A stretch of DNA of 64,000 nucleotides from Xanthomarina gelatinilytica (GTDB lineage: Bacteria; Bacteroidota; Bacteroidia; Flavobacteriales; Flavobacteriaceae), in NCBI RefSeq assembly GCF_000348685.1, contig NZ_ANLA01000004.1:310001-374000 (forward strand). Direction: 5' to 3'. Positions 34,552-43,387 of this stretch are shown piece after piece (within the stretch, counting starts at the first letter, position 1; each line of letters begins with the position of its first letter). The position numbers were made by a program, and so were the translations under genes. The notes under the pieces are model-generated. The model ran no database searches. It worked only from the letters and a program-made list of their open reading frames with translations, and was not told the origin of the DNA.

Positions 34552-35418
34552 ATGAAAGGAATCATACTAGCAGGAGGATCAGGAACCAGGTTACATCCTT
34601 TAACCTTATCGGTAAGTAAGCAATTAATGCCTATTTACGATAAACCCATGATTTATTATCCATTGTCCACTTTAATGTATGCTGGAATCCATGAGATTTT
34701 AATCATTTCCACACCAAAAGACTTACCACTTTTTAAAGATTTGCTTGGGGATGGAAAAAAGTATGGTTGCAGGTTTGAGTATGCCGTACAGGAGCATCCA
34801 AATGGTTTGGCTGAAGCTTTCATTATTGGAGAAACATTTATTGGTAAAGATAAAGTAGCCCTAATTTTAGGAGACAACATATTTTATGGCACTGGATTGT
34901 CAAATTTATTGCAGAGCAACAACAATCCGGAAGGAGGTGTTATTTACGCTTATAGGGTTCACGATCCCGAACGCTATGGCGTAGTGGAATTTGACAGTAA
35001 CGGTCAAGCCATTTCCATAGAAGAAAAACCAAAAAAGCCCAAATCCAATTATGCCGTTCCTGGGATTTACTTTTACGACAATTCCGTAGTTGAAATTGCC
35101 AAGAACATCACACCTAGCCATAGAGGCGAACTTGAAATTACAGATGTAAACAAAGAATACTTATCCCAAGGTAAATTAAATGTTAGTATTTTAGATAGAG
35201 GCACTGCATGGTTGGACACAGGGACGTTTCAATCGCTTATGCAGGCGTCTCAATTTGTTGAGGTTATTGAAGAACGGCAAGGCTTGAAAATAGGATCCAT
35301 TGAAGCTGCAGCATATGAAATGAATTATATTTCTGAAAAACAATTCAAAGAACTTGCTCAACCCTTATTAAAAAGTGGCTACGGCAAAAACTTATTAGGT
35401 TTATTGAATAACAAATAA
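34552..35418 (+). CDS. rfbA: Glucose-1-phosphate thymidylyltransferase
   Basis: A 288-residue nucleotidyltransferase that makes dTDP-glucose, the first step to dTDP-rhamnose. The N-terminal [11 protein letters not shown] (6-16) is the NTP-binding signature. [11 protein letters not shown] and the metal-binding L-G-D-N are typical of RmlA. Its stop codon directly touches the rmlC ATG. Confidence 0.96.
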   Translation: MKGIILAGGSGTRLHPLTLSVSKQLMPIYDKPMIYYPLSTLMYAGIHEILIISTPKDLPLFKDLLGDGKKYGCRFEYAVQEHPNGLAEAFIIGETFIGKDKVALILGDNIFYGTGLSNLLQSNNNPEGGVIYAYRVHDPERYGVVEFDSNGQAISIEEKPKKPKSNYAVPGIYFYDNSVVEIAKNITPSHRGELEITDVNKEYLSQGKLNVSILDRGTAWLDTGTFQSLMQASQFVEVIEERQGLKIGSIEAAAYEMNYISEKQFKELAQPLLKSGYGKNLLGLLNNK

Positions 35419-35964
35419 ATGACAGCATTAGAAACTAAATTACAAGACTGCTTTATTCTAGAACCCAAGATTTTTGAAGACCATAGAGGGTATTTTTTTG
35501 AGTCTTTCAATCAAAATCAATTCAATAGCTTGACCAATACCAATGCAAGGTTTGTTCAAGACAATGAATCTTTTTCAACCAAAGGGGTTTTAAGAGGTTT
35601 GCATTATCAAACAGGCGAGCATGCCCAAGCCAAATTGGTACGTGTAATACAGGGGCGAGTTTTGGATGTGGCCGTTGATTTAAGAGCAGGCTCACCCACA
35701 TTCAGTCAATATGTTGCTGTTGAATTAACAGAGACCAATAAAAAACAACTGTTTATCCCTAGAGGTTTTGCCCATGGATTCGTTGTTTTAAGTGATACAG
35801 CCATATTTTCATATAAATGTGACAATTTTTATAATAAAGAATCTGAAGGAGGCATCATCTATAATGACCCTACTTTATGCATTGATTGGCAATTGGCAGA
35901 AAGCTCTTTAATAGTATCAGAAAAAGATTTAGCTTTACCAACATTAGAAGCAGCCAAACTATGA
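35419..35964 (+). CDS. rfbC: dTDP-4-dehydrorhamnose 3,5-epimerase
   Basis: A 181-residue cupin-fold epimerase, third step of dTDP-rhamnose synthesis. The family signature F-x-E-S-F-N, the catalytic His in R-G-L-H-Y-Q, and the F-I-P-R-G-F-A-H-G-F segment are all present. The stop overlaps the rmlD start in an ATGATGA arrangement. Confidence 0.95.
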   Translation: MTALETKLQDCFILEPKIFEDHRGYFFESFNQNQFNSLTNTNARFVQDNESFSTKGVLRGLHYQTGEHAQAKLVRVIQGRVLDVAVDLRAGSPTFSQYVAVELTETNKKQLFIPRGFAHGFVVLSDTAIFSYKCDNFYNKESEGGIIYNDPTLCIDWQLAESSLIVSEKDLALPTLEAAKL

Positions 35965-36809
35965 TGAACATACTCGTTACAGGGGGAGATGGGCAATTGG
36001 CCACATGTATCAAAGACATAGCATCCAACGAATTAAACTTTATTTACACCGATTATTTAGCGTTGGATATTACCTGCCTTAGCTCGCTGGAATCATTTTT
36101 TAAAGCCCATCCCATTGCTTACTGCATTAACTGTGCCGCTTATACCGCTGTAGATGAGGCAGAGAGTCATCCAAAGGCCGCTTTTAACATCAATGAAACG
36201 GGTGCTAAAAATTTAGCTTTGGTTTGTAAAAAACATGACACGATTTTGATTCATATATCCACTGATTTTGTTTTTGATGGTACCAAGAGCACGCCATACA
36301 CCGAGTTAGATTCACCAAACCCATTAGGTGTGTATGGGGCGTCTAAGTTGCAAGGGGAAAAGCACATTCAATCCATTCTATCCAAGTATTTTATTATTAG
36401 GACTTCTTGGTTGTATTCGGAGCATGGCAAAAATTTTGTAAAAACCATGTTGCGTTTGTTTCAAGAGAGAGACTTGGTAAAAGTGGTGGACGATCAAATA
36501 GGATCCCCAACTTATGCGGGTGATTTGGCGTTATTCATTCATAGAATTATAGCACTTAAGAGCCCCCATTATGGGTTGTATCATTTCAGTAATCTGGGAG
36601 CCACCACTTGGTACGGATTTGCAAAAGCCATTCGGGCATTATCCAAAAGTAACACGGAGGTTGTAGCAGTTCCTACTTCGGAGTTTCCCACAAAAGCCTT
36701 ACGACCTAGCTATAGTGTACTAGACATGACTAACACACAAGAGGTGTTTGGGATTGAGATTGAGAGCTGGGAGAAGCGCCTTTCAAAAGTTGTAAGCCGT
36801 TGCCATTGA
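35961..36809 (+). CDS. rfbD: dTDP-4-dehydrorhamnose reductase
   Basis: A 282-residue short-chain dehydrogenase that completes dTDP-L-rhamnose. From the ATG at 35961 (or 35964) the protein begins with the Rossmann motif V-T-G-G-D-G-Q-L. S-T-D-F-V-F-D-G and Y-G-A-S-K (Tyr-x-x-x-Lys) are the RmlD signatures. A longer frame from 35886 inside rmlC is rejected because it only adds residues before the glycine motif. Confidence 0.95.
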   Translation: MMNILVTGGDGQLATCIKDIASNELNFIYTDYLALDITCLSSLESFFKAHPIAYCINCAAYTAVDEAESHPKAAFNINETGAKNLALVCKKHDTILIHISTDFVFDGTKSTPYTELDSPNPLGVYGASKLQGEKHIQSILSKYFIIRTSWLYSEHGKNFVKTMLRLFQERDLVKVVDDQIGSPTYAGDLALFIHRIIALKSPHYGLYHFSNLGATTWYGFAKAIRALSKSNTEVVAVPTSEFPTKALRPSYSVLDMTNTQEVFGIEIESWEKRLSKVVSRCH

Positions 36810-37009
36810 ATCTGGTGTTATGACTAGCGGCCAATTCTTTCCTAGACAGGCATTATTGTATTACTGATATGGGCTATGCTTTACAAGTCCTAGGGTTTAT
36901 CTGATCCTGTACATGCGATGTTTTTTTATTTTAAAGTTTGCTTTACGACGTGTTATTTAGGGATCTACCAAGGGTCATCTATGGATGATGGGTGGTATAA
37001 AGACGGCAG

Positions 37010-37075
37010 GGATACGGCATAGAGTCGGCATACATACGGCATGTAGTCAGCATGAAGTGGGCATAGAGTCGGCAT
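37010..37075. repeat. 11-bp tandem repeat array, six units
   Basis: Six contiguous units of exactly 11 bp, all ending GCAT, for example GGATACGGCAT and AGAGTCGGCAT (twice). More degenerate units may extend leftward from about 36961. It lies in the 360-bp gap after rmlD, which otherwise shows no gene, and ends about 95 bp before an orphan ORF. It is related to the array at 6073-6116. Confidence 0.85.
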
Positions 37076-37169
37076 AGACCCAACAGGAGAAAGGCAATCA
37101 TCAATCAAAAAACCCTTACATTTTGGAAAAAATCATTATTTTAGATGAAGAACCAAAAATCCATTAATC

Positions 37170-37853
37170 ATGGCAGCAGCCAAGAAAAAGAAGGGAGGTT
37201 TTACCCGTAAAGCTATAAAAAATAACGCCAATATGCAAGTGGTCCGTGACAGTAATTCGGAATTTAGCATGTGCAGTATTTTTCTCAAGGAATTTAAAAT
37301 AGCCCTTCGTCCCATTTTAGGTCATTTTCGTGTGGGCAGTTTGCATCAGGGGCTGATGCAGTTATTTTTAAAGATCAAGGCCTTGGATCGTGATTCACCA
37401 GCAGGGGCATTGCATGTATCTGGTGGGTTACGGACGAAAAAGGGGCAGCTTTTATTACGTGAATTCACTTTCACGCCCAAGGTGGGGATTCGCCAGTTTT
37501 TTGGCAATCCTGTAATTGATCCGGATGATTTTACGGTAAGTTGGGAGGATTTTACACCGTGTCAGGCTCGATTTCCTAAGGCTGCGACGCATTTGGAGAT
37601 CTTGTATTTGGTGCTGACCTATCAGAGGGATCGCAAGCAGTTTCTTACGGTTTCCAGTGTTCCGATTCGCCGTGCAAAGAGCGCTGAGACAGAGCATTTG
37701 AAGTTACAGCCCACAAAGCCGATTGTGCGTGGGCCTGAACAGCAACATATTTTGGTTATGAGCTTACGTTTTATGGAGGTTATTGGGGAGGAGGAGTATC
37801 CTCTTTTGGGGAAAGATTCGTTGGGGATTGAGGTTTTGGAGGTTTTTGGTTGA
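37170..37853 (+). CDS. Orphan hypothetical protein, compositionally unusual
   Basis: A 227-residue soluble protein with a Lys-rich start (A-A-A-K-K-K-K-G-G-F). It has no signal peptide, no membrane segment and no enzyme motif that I recognise. The N-x-N-M-Q-V-V-R-D-S-N-S-E-F segment and the following L-R-P-I/L-x-x-L-D pattern recall an uncharacterised flavobacterial family of about 200 residues (from memory). Its codons are visibly richer in G and C than neighbouring genes, and the 3' end is very G-rich. It sits alone between two repeat systems inside the polysaccharide locus. Confidence 0.65.
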   Translation: MAAAKKKKGGFTRKAIKNNANMQVVRDSNSEFSMCSIFLKEFKIALRPILGHFRVGSLHQGLMQLFLKIKALDRDSPAGALHVSGGLRTKKGQLLLREFTFTPKVGIRQFFGNPVIDPDDFTVSWEDFTPCQARFPKAATHLEILYLVLTYQRDRKQFLTVSSVPIRRAKSAETEHLKLQPTKPIVRGPEQQHILVMSLRFMEVIGEEEYPLLGKDSLGIEVLEVFG

Positions 37854-37855
37854 GA

Positions 37856-38716
37856 GTTGGTTTTAGTTTTTAGTTGTTGGTTTTTAGTTGTTAGTTTTTA
37901 GTTGTTGGTTGTTTCCCCTTTCTTTACCTCCGTTAGCACTCCGGTAAATTCATTCCCCTCTTCAGGTGAAGAGGGGAGCCTGGCGTGGTTGTGTTGTGTG
38001 TTGTGGGTTATGAGTTGGTAGTTGTGAGTTATGGGTTGTTAGCTCAACCCCCCCCTTTCTTTACCTCCGTTAGCACTCCGGTAAATTCATTACCTCTTCA
38101 CCTGAAGAGGGGAGCCTGGTGTGGTTGTGTTTTGGGTTGTGGGTTGTGGGTTGTGGGTTGTGGGTTGTGGGTTGTGGGTTGGTAGTTCAAACTCCCCTTT
38201 CTTCACCTCCGTTAGCACTCCGGTAAATTCATTCCCCTCTTCAGGTGAAGAGGGGAGCCTGGCGTGGTTGTGTTGTGTGTTGTGGGTTATGAGTTGGTAG
38301 TTGTGAGTTATGGGTTGTTAGTTCAAACTCCCCTTTCTTCACCTCCGTTAGCACTCCGGTAAATTCATTCCCCTCTTCAACTGAAGAGGGGAGCAGGTGT
38401 GGTTGTGTTGTGTGTTGTGTGTTGTGTGTTGTGGGTTGGTAGTTTTGAGTTATGAGTTATGGGCTGTTAGCTCAAACTCCCCTTTCTTTACCTCCGTTAG
38501 CACTCCGGTAAATTCATTCCCCTCTTCAACTGAAGAGGGGAGCCTGGTGTGTTTGTGTTTTGGGTTGTGGGTTATGAGTTATGTGTTGTTAGTTCAAACT
38601 CCCCTTTCTTCACCTCCGTTAGCACTCCGGTAAATTCATTCCCCTCTTCAACTGAAGAGGGGAGCCTGGTGTGGTTGTGCTTTGGGGTGTGAGTTATCAA
38701 TTGTTAGTTGGTAGTT
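37856..38716. repeat. Composite repeat island: six stem-loop cores joined by degenerate heptads
   Basis: Six copies of a 67-bp core lie at 37914-37980, 38048-38116, 38193-38259, 38329-38394, 38478-38544 and 38600-38666, a spacing of 122-149 bp. Each core has a conserved 5' part containing CCGTTAGCACTCCGGTAAA. An inverted repeat with a 10-bp arm (CCCCTCTTCA, then TGAAGAGGGG) and a variable central dinucleotide (GG, CC, GG, AC, AC, AC) follows. The sequences between cores are G/T-rich degenerate 7-bp units such as GTTGTGG and GTTATGA in register. No coding frame is credible; the 960-bp gap otherwise holds only a promoter. Confidence 0.88.
38134..38182 (+). repeat. Perfect heptamer run (GGGTTGT)7, potential G-quadruplex
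   Basis: GGG occurs at 38134 and every 7 bp through 38176, with TTGT between, giving seven G3 tracts on the plus strand. This exceeds the four tracts needed for an intramolecular quadruplex. It is the most homogeneous of the heptad spacers and so perhaps the most recently expanded. Confidence 0.85.
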
Positions 38717-38759
38717 ACTGAAAAGTCTCTTTTTTGTCTTTTGATTTTTAATAATTTGC

Positions 38760-38789
38760 TTGATTTAGCGAATATTAATGGTATTTTTG
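38760..38789 (+). promoter_or_regulatory. Promoter of the first sulfotransferase gene
   Basis: TTG (38760-38762), 19 bp, then TATTTTTG (38782-38789). This is a full match to the Bacteroidota consensus TTG-N17-23-TAnnTTTG, 24 bp before the GTG start. It probably drives the long downstream operon. Confidence 0.6.
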
Positions 38790-38813
38790 CAGGACGCAAA
38801 ACATTAAATATTA

Positions 38814-39671
38814 GTGCAAAAAACATTAATTTATATTATAGGTGCAGGAAGGAGTGGAACAACCGTGTTGGATATTATGTTGGGTAACGTTAATGGTTCT
38901 ATAAGTTTGGGAGAAATTAATAGATTTTTTAAGAGAAATGGTATTCCACCCAAGAGGGAAAAAGAATCAAAGGTTTACAATTTTTGGATTAATTTAAAAG
39001 ACCAAATGATTGGAAGTGGATTTAATGATATGCTATATTTACAAAAGCTTTCACAGCAAAACGAATATCATTTAGCATTTGTAAAAAGTTTATTTAAAAA
39101 ATGTAATTCAGAATATGTAAATGCTATTGTAGAACAATATGGTTATATAGGTCAAAATACAAGTCAAAATGTTTTAATAGAATCATCCAAGTATCCCGTT
39201 AGGGCATTAAACTTATCAAATTATTTAGATAGAGATCAATTTCAAATAAAATATATATATCTAAAAAAAGACCCAGAAAAAGTTGTTAAATCTTTTCAAA
39301 AGAAAAATTTAGAACAGCCTTCAAAAGGTTTTTTAATGGCTAATTTATATTATTTAATCGTTAATATTTTATGCGGGATCACTATTAGAATTTTAAAAAT
39401 CAAAGGGCATAGGGTAGGTACATTGCGTTATGAAGATTTGATAAGTACCCCAAAGGAGACATTGCTTAAATTAGGAAGTGACATAGATGAAGATTATAGT
39501 GAATTAATGCGCAAATTGATTATTAAAGAACCTCTTAACACAGGTTATGTGTTTGATGGAAACAGGATAAGATTAAAAGAAACCTTAATTTTACGGGATT
39601 CGGATACAAAGGAGAAAACAAAAGGAAAGTTATCCTTTACGAGAATTTTTAATTATATAGTATATAGATAA
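38814..39671 (+). CDS. Sulfotransferase family protein 1
   Basis: A 285-residue protein starting at GTG. The 5'-phosphosulfate-binding loop G-A-G-R-S-G-T-T (10-17) immediately after a beta-strand, and a later Y-L-K-K-D-P-E-K-V-V segment resembling the 3'-phosphate-binding motif, mark a PAPS-dependent sulfotransferase. It would transfer sulfate to a glycan hydroxyl. Its stop shares a base with the ATG of the AlgD-type gene. PAPS synthesis genes lie 4 kb downstream in the same locus. Confidence 0.8.
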   Translation: MQKTLIYIIGAGRSGTTVLDIMLGNVNGSISLGEINRFFKRNGIPPKREKESKVYNFWINLKDQMIGSGFNDMLYLQKLSQQNEYHLAFVKSLFKKCNSEYVNAIVEQYGYIGQNTSQNVLIESSKYPVRALNLSNYLDRDQFQIKYIYLKKDPEKVVKSFQKKNLEQPSKGFLMANLYYLIVNILCGITIRILKIKGHRVGTLRYEDLISTPKETLLKLGSDIDEDYSELMRKLIIKEPLNTGYVFDGNRIRLKETLILRDSDTKEKTKGKLSFTRIFNYIVYR

Positions 39672-40981
39672 TGAACATAAGTATATTTGGATTAGGATAT
39701 GTAGGCGTGGTATGTTGCGCATGTTTTTCAAGAGATGGTCACCAAGTTATTGGTGTTGATGTTGAAAGCACAAAGGTAGATTTAGTAAATAATGGGAAAT
39801 CTACAATTATAGAAAAAAGTCTTGAAGAGCAAATTTCAATTTCAGTTAAAAACAACTTATTAAAAGCAACTCAAGATTACAGAATGGCTATAAATCATAC
39901 AGATATATCTTTTATATGTGTTGGAACGCCCAGTCTATCAAATGGTTCAATAAATTTAGCTTATATTTATGAAGTAGCTAAACAGATAGCTGAAGTAATT
40001 AAAGACAAAGAAAGCTTTCATACAGTGGTAATAAGAAGCACTGTAAAAGTAGGAACTTTAAAGGCTTGTCAAGAAATTATTGAGGACATCTCAGGCAAGG
40101 TTCACGGTAAAGATTTTGGAGTTGTTTCAAATCCAGAGTTTTTAAGAGAAGGAACAGCCATGCATGATTTTGTAAATCCACCATACACAATTGTTGGTAC
40201 AAACAGTGAAACGAGTAAGTCTGTTTTAACATCTTTATACGCATCTTTAGATGCTCCAATATATTACTTAAAACCAGAAGAAGCAGAAATGATTAAATAC
40301 GCAAACAATAATTTTCATGCCATGAAAATTACTTTTGCAAATGAAATAGGTAATATTTGTAAAGAAAATGGTGTAGATGGTCATGTGGTTATGGATATTG
40401 TAGCTAAAGACACAAAATTAAACTTATCTCCTTATTACTTAAAGCCAGGTTTTGCTTTTGGGGGTTCATGTCTCCCAAAAGATGTGAGAGGTTTAATTCA
40501 AACTGCAAAAAATTTGGATCTTAAAACCCCTTTATTATCAAGTTTGTTAAAGAGTAATTTTTATCAGATAGACAGAGGTCTTGATTTAATATACAGTACA
40601 GGGAGTAAAAAAATAGGCTTTTTAGGCTTTGCGTTTAAGTCGGGAACCGATGATTTGCGAGAAAGCCCAATAGTTGGAGTTATAGAGACTTTAATTGGCA
40701 AAGGCTATGATTTAAATGTTTATGACAGTAATGTGCACTTATCTTCTTTATTAGGAAAAAACAAAGAGTATGTTAATAGTCACATTCCACATATTTACAA
40801 GCTTTTAAAAGAAGATGTCAATGAAGTGATAGAACATTCAGAAGTTTTGGTTATTGGAAATAATGCCAAAGAATTTTCTGAGATTCTTCCAACCATTCCA
40901 TCAAACAAAATTATTATTGATTTTGTAAGAGTAGATAAAGAAAAAACTTCAAAAGACAATTATATTGGGATTTGCTGGTAA
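39671..40981 (+). CDS. algD: GDP-mannose 6-dehydrogenase (AlgD-type)
   Basis: A 436-residue UDP-glucose/GDP-mannose dehydrogenase family enzyme. The N-terminal S-I-F-G-L-G-Y-V-G binds NAD. The catalytic Cys267 lies in F-A-F-G-G-S-C-L-P-K-D, one position from Cys268 of Pseudomonas AlgD. Several AlgD-specific stretches (E-V/Q-I-G-V-D-V, S-F-I-C-V-G-T-P-S, F-A-N-E-I-G-N-I) favour GDP-mannose over UDP-glucose. The product would be GDP-mannuronate. UDP-specific alternatives remain possible. Confidence 0.85.
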   Translation: MNISIFGLGYVGVVCCACFSRDGHQVIGVDVESTKVDLVNNGKSTIIEKSLEEQISISVKNNLLKATQDYRMAINHTDISFICVGTPSLSNGSINLAYIYEVAKQIAEVIKDKESFHTVVIRSTVKVGTLKACQEIIEDISGKVHGKDFGVVSNPEFLREGTAMHDFVNPPYTIVGTNSETSKSVLTSLYASLDAPIYYLKPEEAEMIKYANNNFHAMKITFANEIGNICKENGVDGHVVMDIVAKDTKLNLSPYYLKPGFAFGGSCLPKDVRGLIQTAKNLDLKTPLLSSLLKSNFYQIDRGLDLIYSTGSKKIGFLGFAFKSGTDDLRESPIVGVIETLIGKGYDLNVYDSNVHLSSLLGKNKEYVNSHIPHIYKLLKEDVNEVIEHSEVLVIGNNAKEFSEILPTIPSNKIIIDFVRVDKEKTSKDNYIGICW

Positions 40982-42152
40982 ACATATATTAATAGTTATT
41001 GAAAATTTGCCAGCACCTTTTGATAGGCGTGTTTGGCAGGAAGCAACAACTTTAAAAGAACATGGAGCGAAAGTTTCTATAATTTGCCCTAAAATGAAAG
41101 GGTATGAAAAATCTTATGAAGTTATTGATGATATTGAAATTTATAGACACCCCTTAAAAGAAGGCAAGGGAGCGTTAGGTTATTTAGTAGAATATTCTCA
41201 AGCAATTTTTTGGGAATTTATTTTAAGCTGGAATATATTTTTAAAAAATAGATTTCACGTAATACATGGTTGTAATCCACCAGATTTGATATTTATTACG
41301 GCATTATTTTTTAAACCTTTTGGAGTAAAATATGTTTTTGATCATCATGATATTAATCCAGAATTATATATATCAAAGTTCGATAAAAAAGGATTTTTCT
41401 ATAAAATGATGGTTTTTTTTGAGAAGCTAACCTTTAAAGTCGCCAATTACTCTATTGCCACAAACGAATCTTATAAAAAAATAGCGATTGAAAGAGGTGG
41501 TATGAAATCGGAAAATGTTCAAGTTGTAAGAAGTGGTCCAAAATTAGACAGGTTGCGGCTTATCAGTCCTGTAAATGAGTTAAAAAAAGGAAAAAAACAC
41601 TTAATTGGTTATATAGGCGTTATTGGAGAACAGGAAGGGCTAGATCTGCTTTTAGAATCAGCTAAATACATTCTCTCAAAAAGAGATGATGTGCATTTTG
41701 GAATTGTTGGTGGAGGGACGCATCTTGACGAGATCAAAAAGATGTGTGCTAATATGGGGTTATCAGATCATTTTGACTTTTATGGTCGTGTAGATGACCA
41801 AACCATGTTAGAAGTCTTAAACACTGCGGACATATGTGTTAACCCAGACAAACCAACTGCCATGAACGATTTATCTACTATGAATAAAATCATGGAATAT
41901 ATGGCCTTAAAAAAACCTATTGTACAGTACAGCTTGAAAGAGGGAAAATTCTCTGCGCAAGAGGCTTCATTGTATGCAGAAAATACTGATCCGATAGATT
42001 TTGCAAAGAAAATATTACAGTTAATAAATGACGAGAAATTACGAATAAGAATGGGAGATATAGGTTATAATCGAGTTATCAAAGAGTTGTCTTGGAATTT
42101 TGAAAGTAAAAAGCTTATTAGTATCTATAAGAAAGTTTTTAATCAAAATTAA
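40965..42152 (+). CDS. GT4-family glycosyltransferase
   Basis: A 395-residue GT-B-fold glycosyltransferase. The start is a TTG that overlaps the AlgD gene by 17 bp; no ATG exists before the first strand. It has the GT4 acceptor-side P-A-P-F-D-R-R-V-W region, a D-H-H-D segment, and in the C-terminal half G-Y-I-G-V-I-G-E-Q-E-G-L with a later conserved acidic segment of the nucleotide-sugar site. The donor and acceptor are unknown. Confidence 0.88.
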   Translation: MGFAGKHILIVIENLPAPFDRRVWQEATTLKEHGAKVSIICPKMKGYEKSYEVIDDIEIYRHPLKEGKGALGYLVEYSQAIFWEFILSWNIFLKNRFHVIHGCNPPDLIFITALFFKPFGVKYVFDHHDINPELYISKFDKKGFFYKMMVFFEKLTFKVANYSIATNESYKKIAIERGGMKSENVQVVRSGPKLDRLRLISPVNELKKGKKHLIGYIGVIGEQEGLDLLLESAKYILSKRDDVHFGIVGGGTHLDEIKKMCANMGLSDHFDFYGRVDDQTMLEVLNTADICVNPDKPTAMNDLSTMNKIMEYMALKKPIVQYSLKEGKFSAQEASLYAENTDPIDFAKKILQLINDEKLRIRMGDIGYNRVIKELSWNFESKKLISIYKKVFNQN

Positions 42153-42153
42153 T

Positions 42154-42963
42154 ATGCAAGATATTAGTAACCTTTTAAATATAGCCATTAAAGCATCCTT
42201 AGCAGCCGGGAAAGTCATTATGGACGTTTATGATACTCCTTTTGAGGTGGCGCTAAAAGACGACACATCGCCTTTAACAGAAGCAGATAAACAGGCTAAC
42301 GATATTATTAATTCTTTTTTGTTGCCAACTCAAATCCCCATCATTTCAGAAGAAAATAAACAAACAGATTATTCCATTAGAAAAACTTGGGAAACCTGTT
42401 GGGTTGTGGACCCCGTTGATGGTACCAAGGAGTTTATAAAGCGCAATGGCGAATTTACGGTTAATATTGCTTTAGTTACAAACGGGACCCCTGTTTTAGG
42501 CGTTATTTACGTGCCAGCATCCAAAGTGTTATATTTTGCTGATGTGGCTAAAGAAGAAGGGTTTAAAGCTGATTTGGACTCCCATGAAACCTCTATGGAT
42601 GTGATTTTAGATAGGGCAACACCTTTAAGGCCAAAACAAGGGGTTTCCAATCCTGTTCAAGTGGTTGGAAGTCGTTCCCATATGAGTCAGGACACTTTGG
42701 ATTATATGGAGACTCTTAAAGCCACAGGAAAAGATGTTGAAGTGGTATCAAAAGGCAGCTCTCTAAAGTTCTGTTTGGTTGCAGAAGGACATGCAGATGT
42801 ATATCCACGTTTTGCACCAACCATGGAATGGGATACAGCCGCTGGTCAGGCCATTTGTAACGCTGTTGGAGTTGAAGTTATTTCAAAAGAGACAAACAAA
42901 TCTTTAATGTACAATAAAGAAAACCTTTTAAATCCTTGGTTTTTAGTTCATAACTCATGGTAG
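42154..42963 (+). CDS. cysQ: 3'(2'),5'-bisphosphate nucleotidase
   Basis: A 269-residue inositol-monophosphatase-fold enzyme that removes the 3'-phosphate from PAP, the by-product of sulfotransfer, and can also act on PAPS. The start at 42154 sits 1 bp after the upstream stop; a longer frame from 42100 is rejected. Metal-binding E-A-D, D-P-V-D-G-T-K-E-F and the late E-W-D-T-A-A-G motif are intact. It is the logical recycling partner of the two sulfotransferases. Confidence 0.94.
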   Translation: MQDISNLLNIAIKASLAAGKVIMDVYDTPFEVALKDDTSPLTEADKQANDIINSFLLPTQIPIISEENKQTDYSIRKTWETCWVVDPVDGTKEFIKRNGEFTVNIALVTNGTPVLGVIYVPASKVLYFADVAKEEGFKADLDSHETSMDVILDRATPLRPKQGVSNPVQVVGSRSHMSQDTLDYMETLKATGKDVEVVSKGSSLKFCLVAEGHADVYPRFAPTMEWDTAAGQAICNAVGVEVISKETNKSLMYNKENLLNPWFLVHNSW

Positions 42964-43382
42964 ATATATCCCATAAAAGACATATAGCCAAATCCATTAC
43001 CTGGCGACTTGTTGGCACACTAGACACCATTGTTCTATCATGGATTATTTCGGGCGATCCATTTGTAGGCTTACAAATAGGTATGGCTGAAGTGGTTACC
43101 AAGATGTTTTTGTATTATTTACACGAAAGGGCCTGGTTTAAGATCAATTTATCTAAAGACGGTAAAATACTTGAAAGCAGGAAACGTCATATAGCCAAAA
43201 CATTTACCTGGAGAATTGTAGGTACCATGGATACCATGATTATTGCCTGGATTATCTCTGGCAACCCATTAACAGGACTAAAAATAGGCTTTGCCGAAGT
43301 GGTCACTAAAATGCTGTTATACTATTTTCACGAGCGTATATGGTATAAAATTAATTTTGGATTATCAGAACGCAAAAAGTAG
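42957..43382 (+). CDS. Tandem DUF2061 membrane protein
   Basis: A 141-residue protein made of two homologous halves (about 5-70 and 74-137). Each half has a K-R-H-I-A-K-x-x-T-W-R-x-V-G-T-x-D-T start, a membrane segment ending W-I-I-S-G-x-P, and a K-M-x-L-Y-Y-x-H-E-R end. This is the DUF2061 family, duplicated and fused. From memory, DUF2061 genes recur beside cysC/cysD in marine bacteria, but the role is not established. The ATG overlaps cysQ by 7 bp. Confidence 0.88.
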   Translation: MVDISHKRHIAKSITWRLVGTLDTIVLSWIISGDPFVGLQIGMAEVVTKMFLYYLHERAWFKINLSKDGKILESRKRHIAKTFTWRIVGTMDTMIIAWIISGNPLTGLKIGFAEVVTKMLLYYFHERIWYKINFGLSERKK

Positions 43383-43387
43383 CTATT

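Noticed and set aside
37985-38633. Frames of 66 and 78 codons in the repeat island
   Set aside because: They translate the heptad repeats and stem-loop cores (Gly/Val/Trp/Cys-rich repeats) and have no independent support.
37856-38716. CRISPR array
   Set aside because: The conserved element is 67 bp, the spacers are themselves heptad repeats rather than unique sequence, and no cas gene is present.
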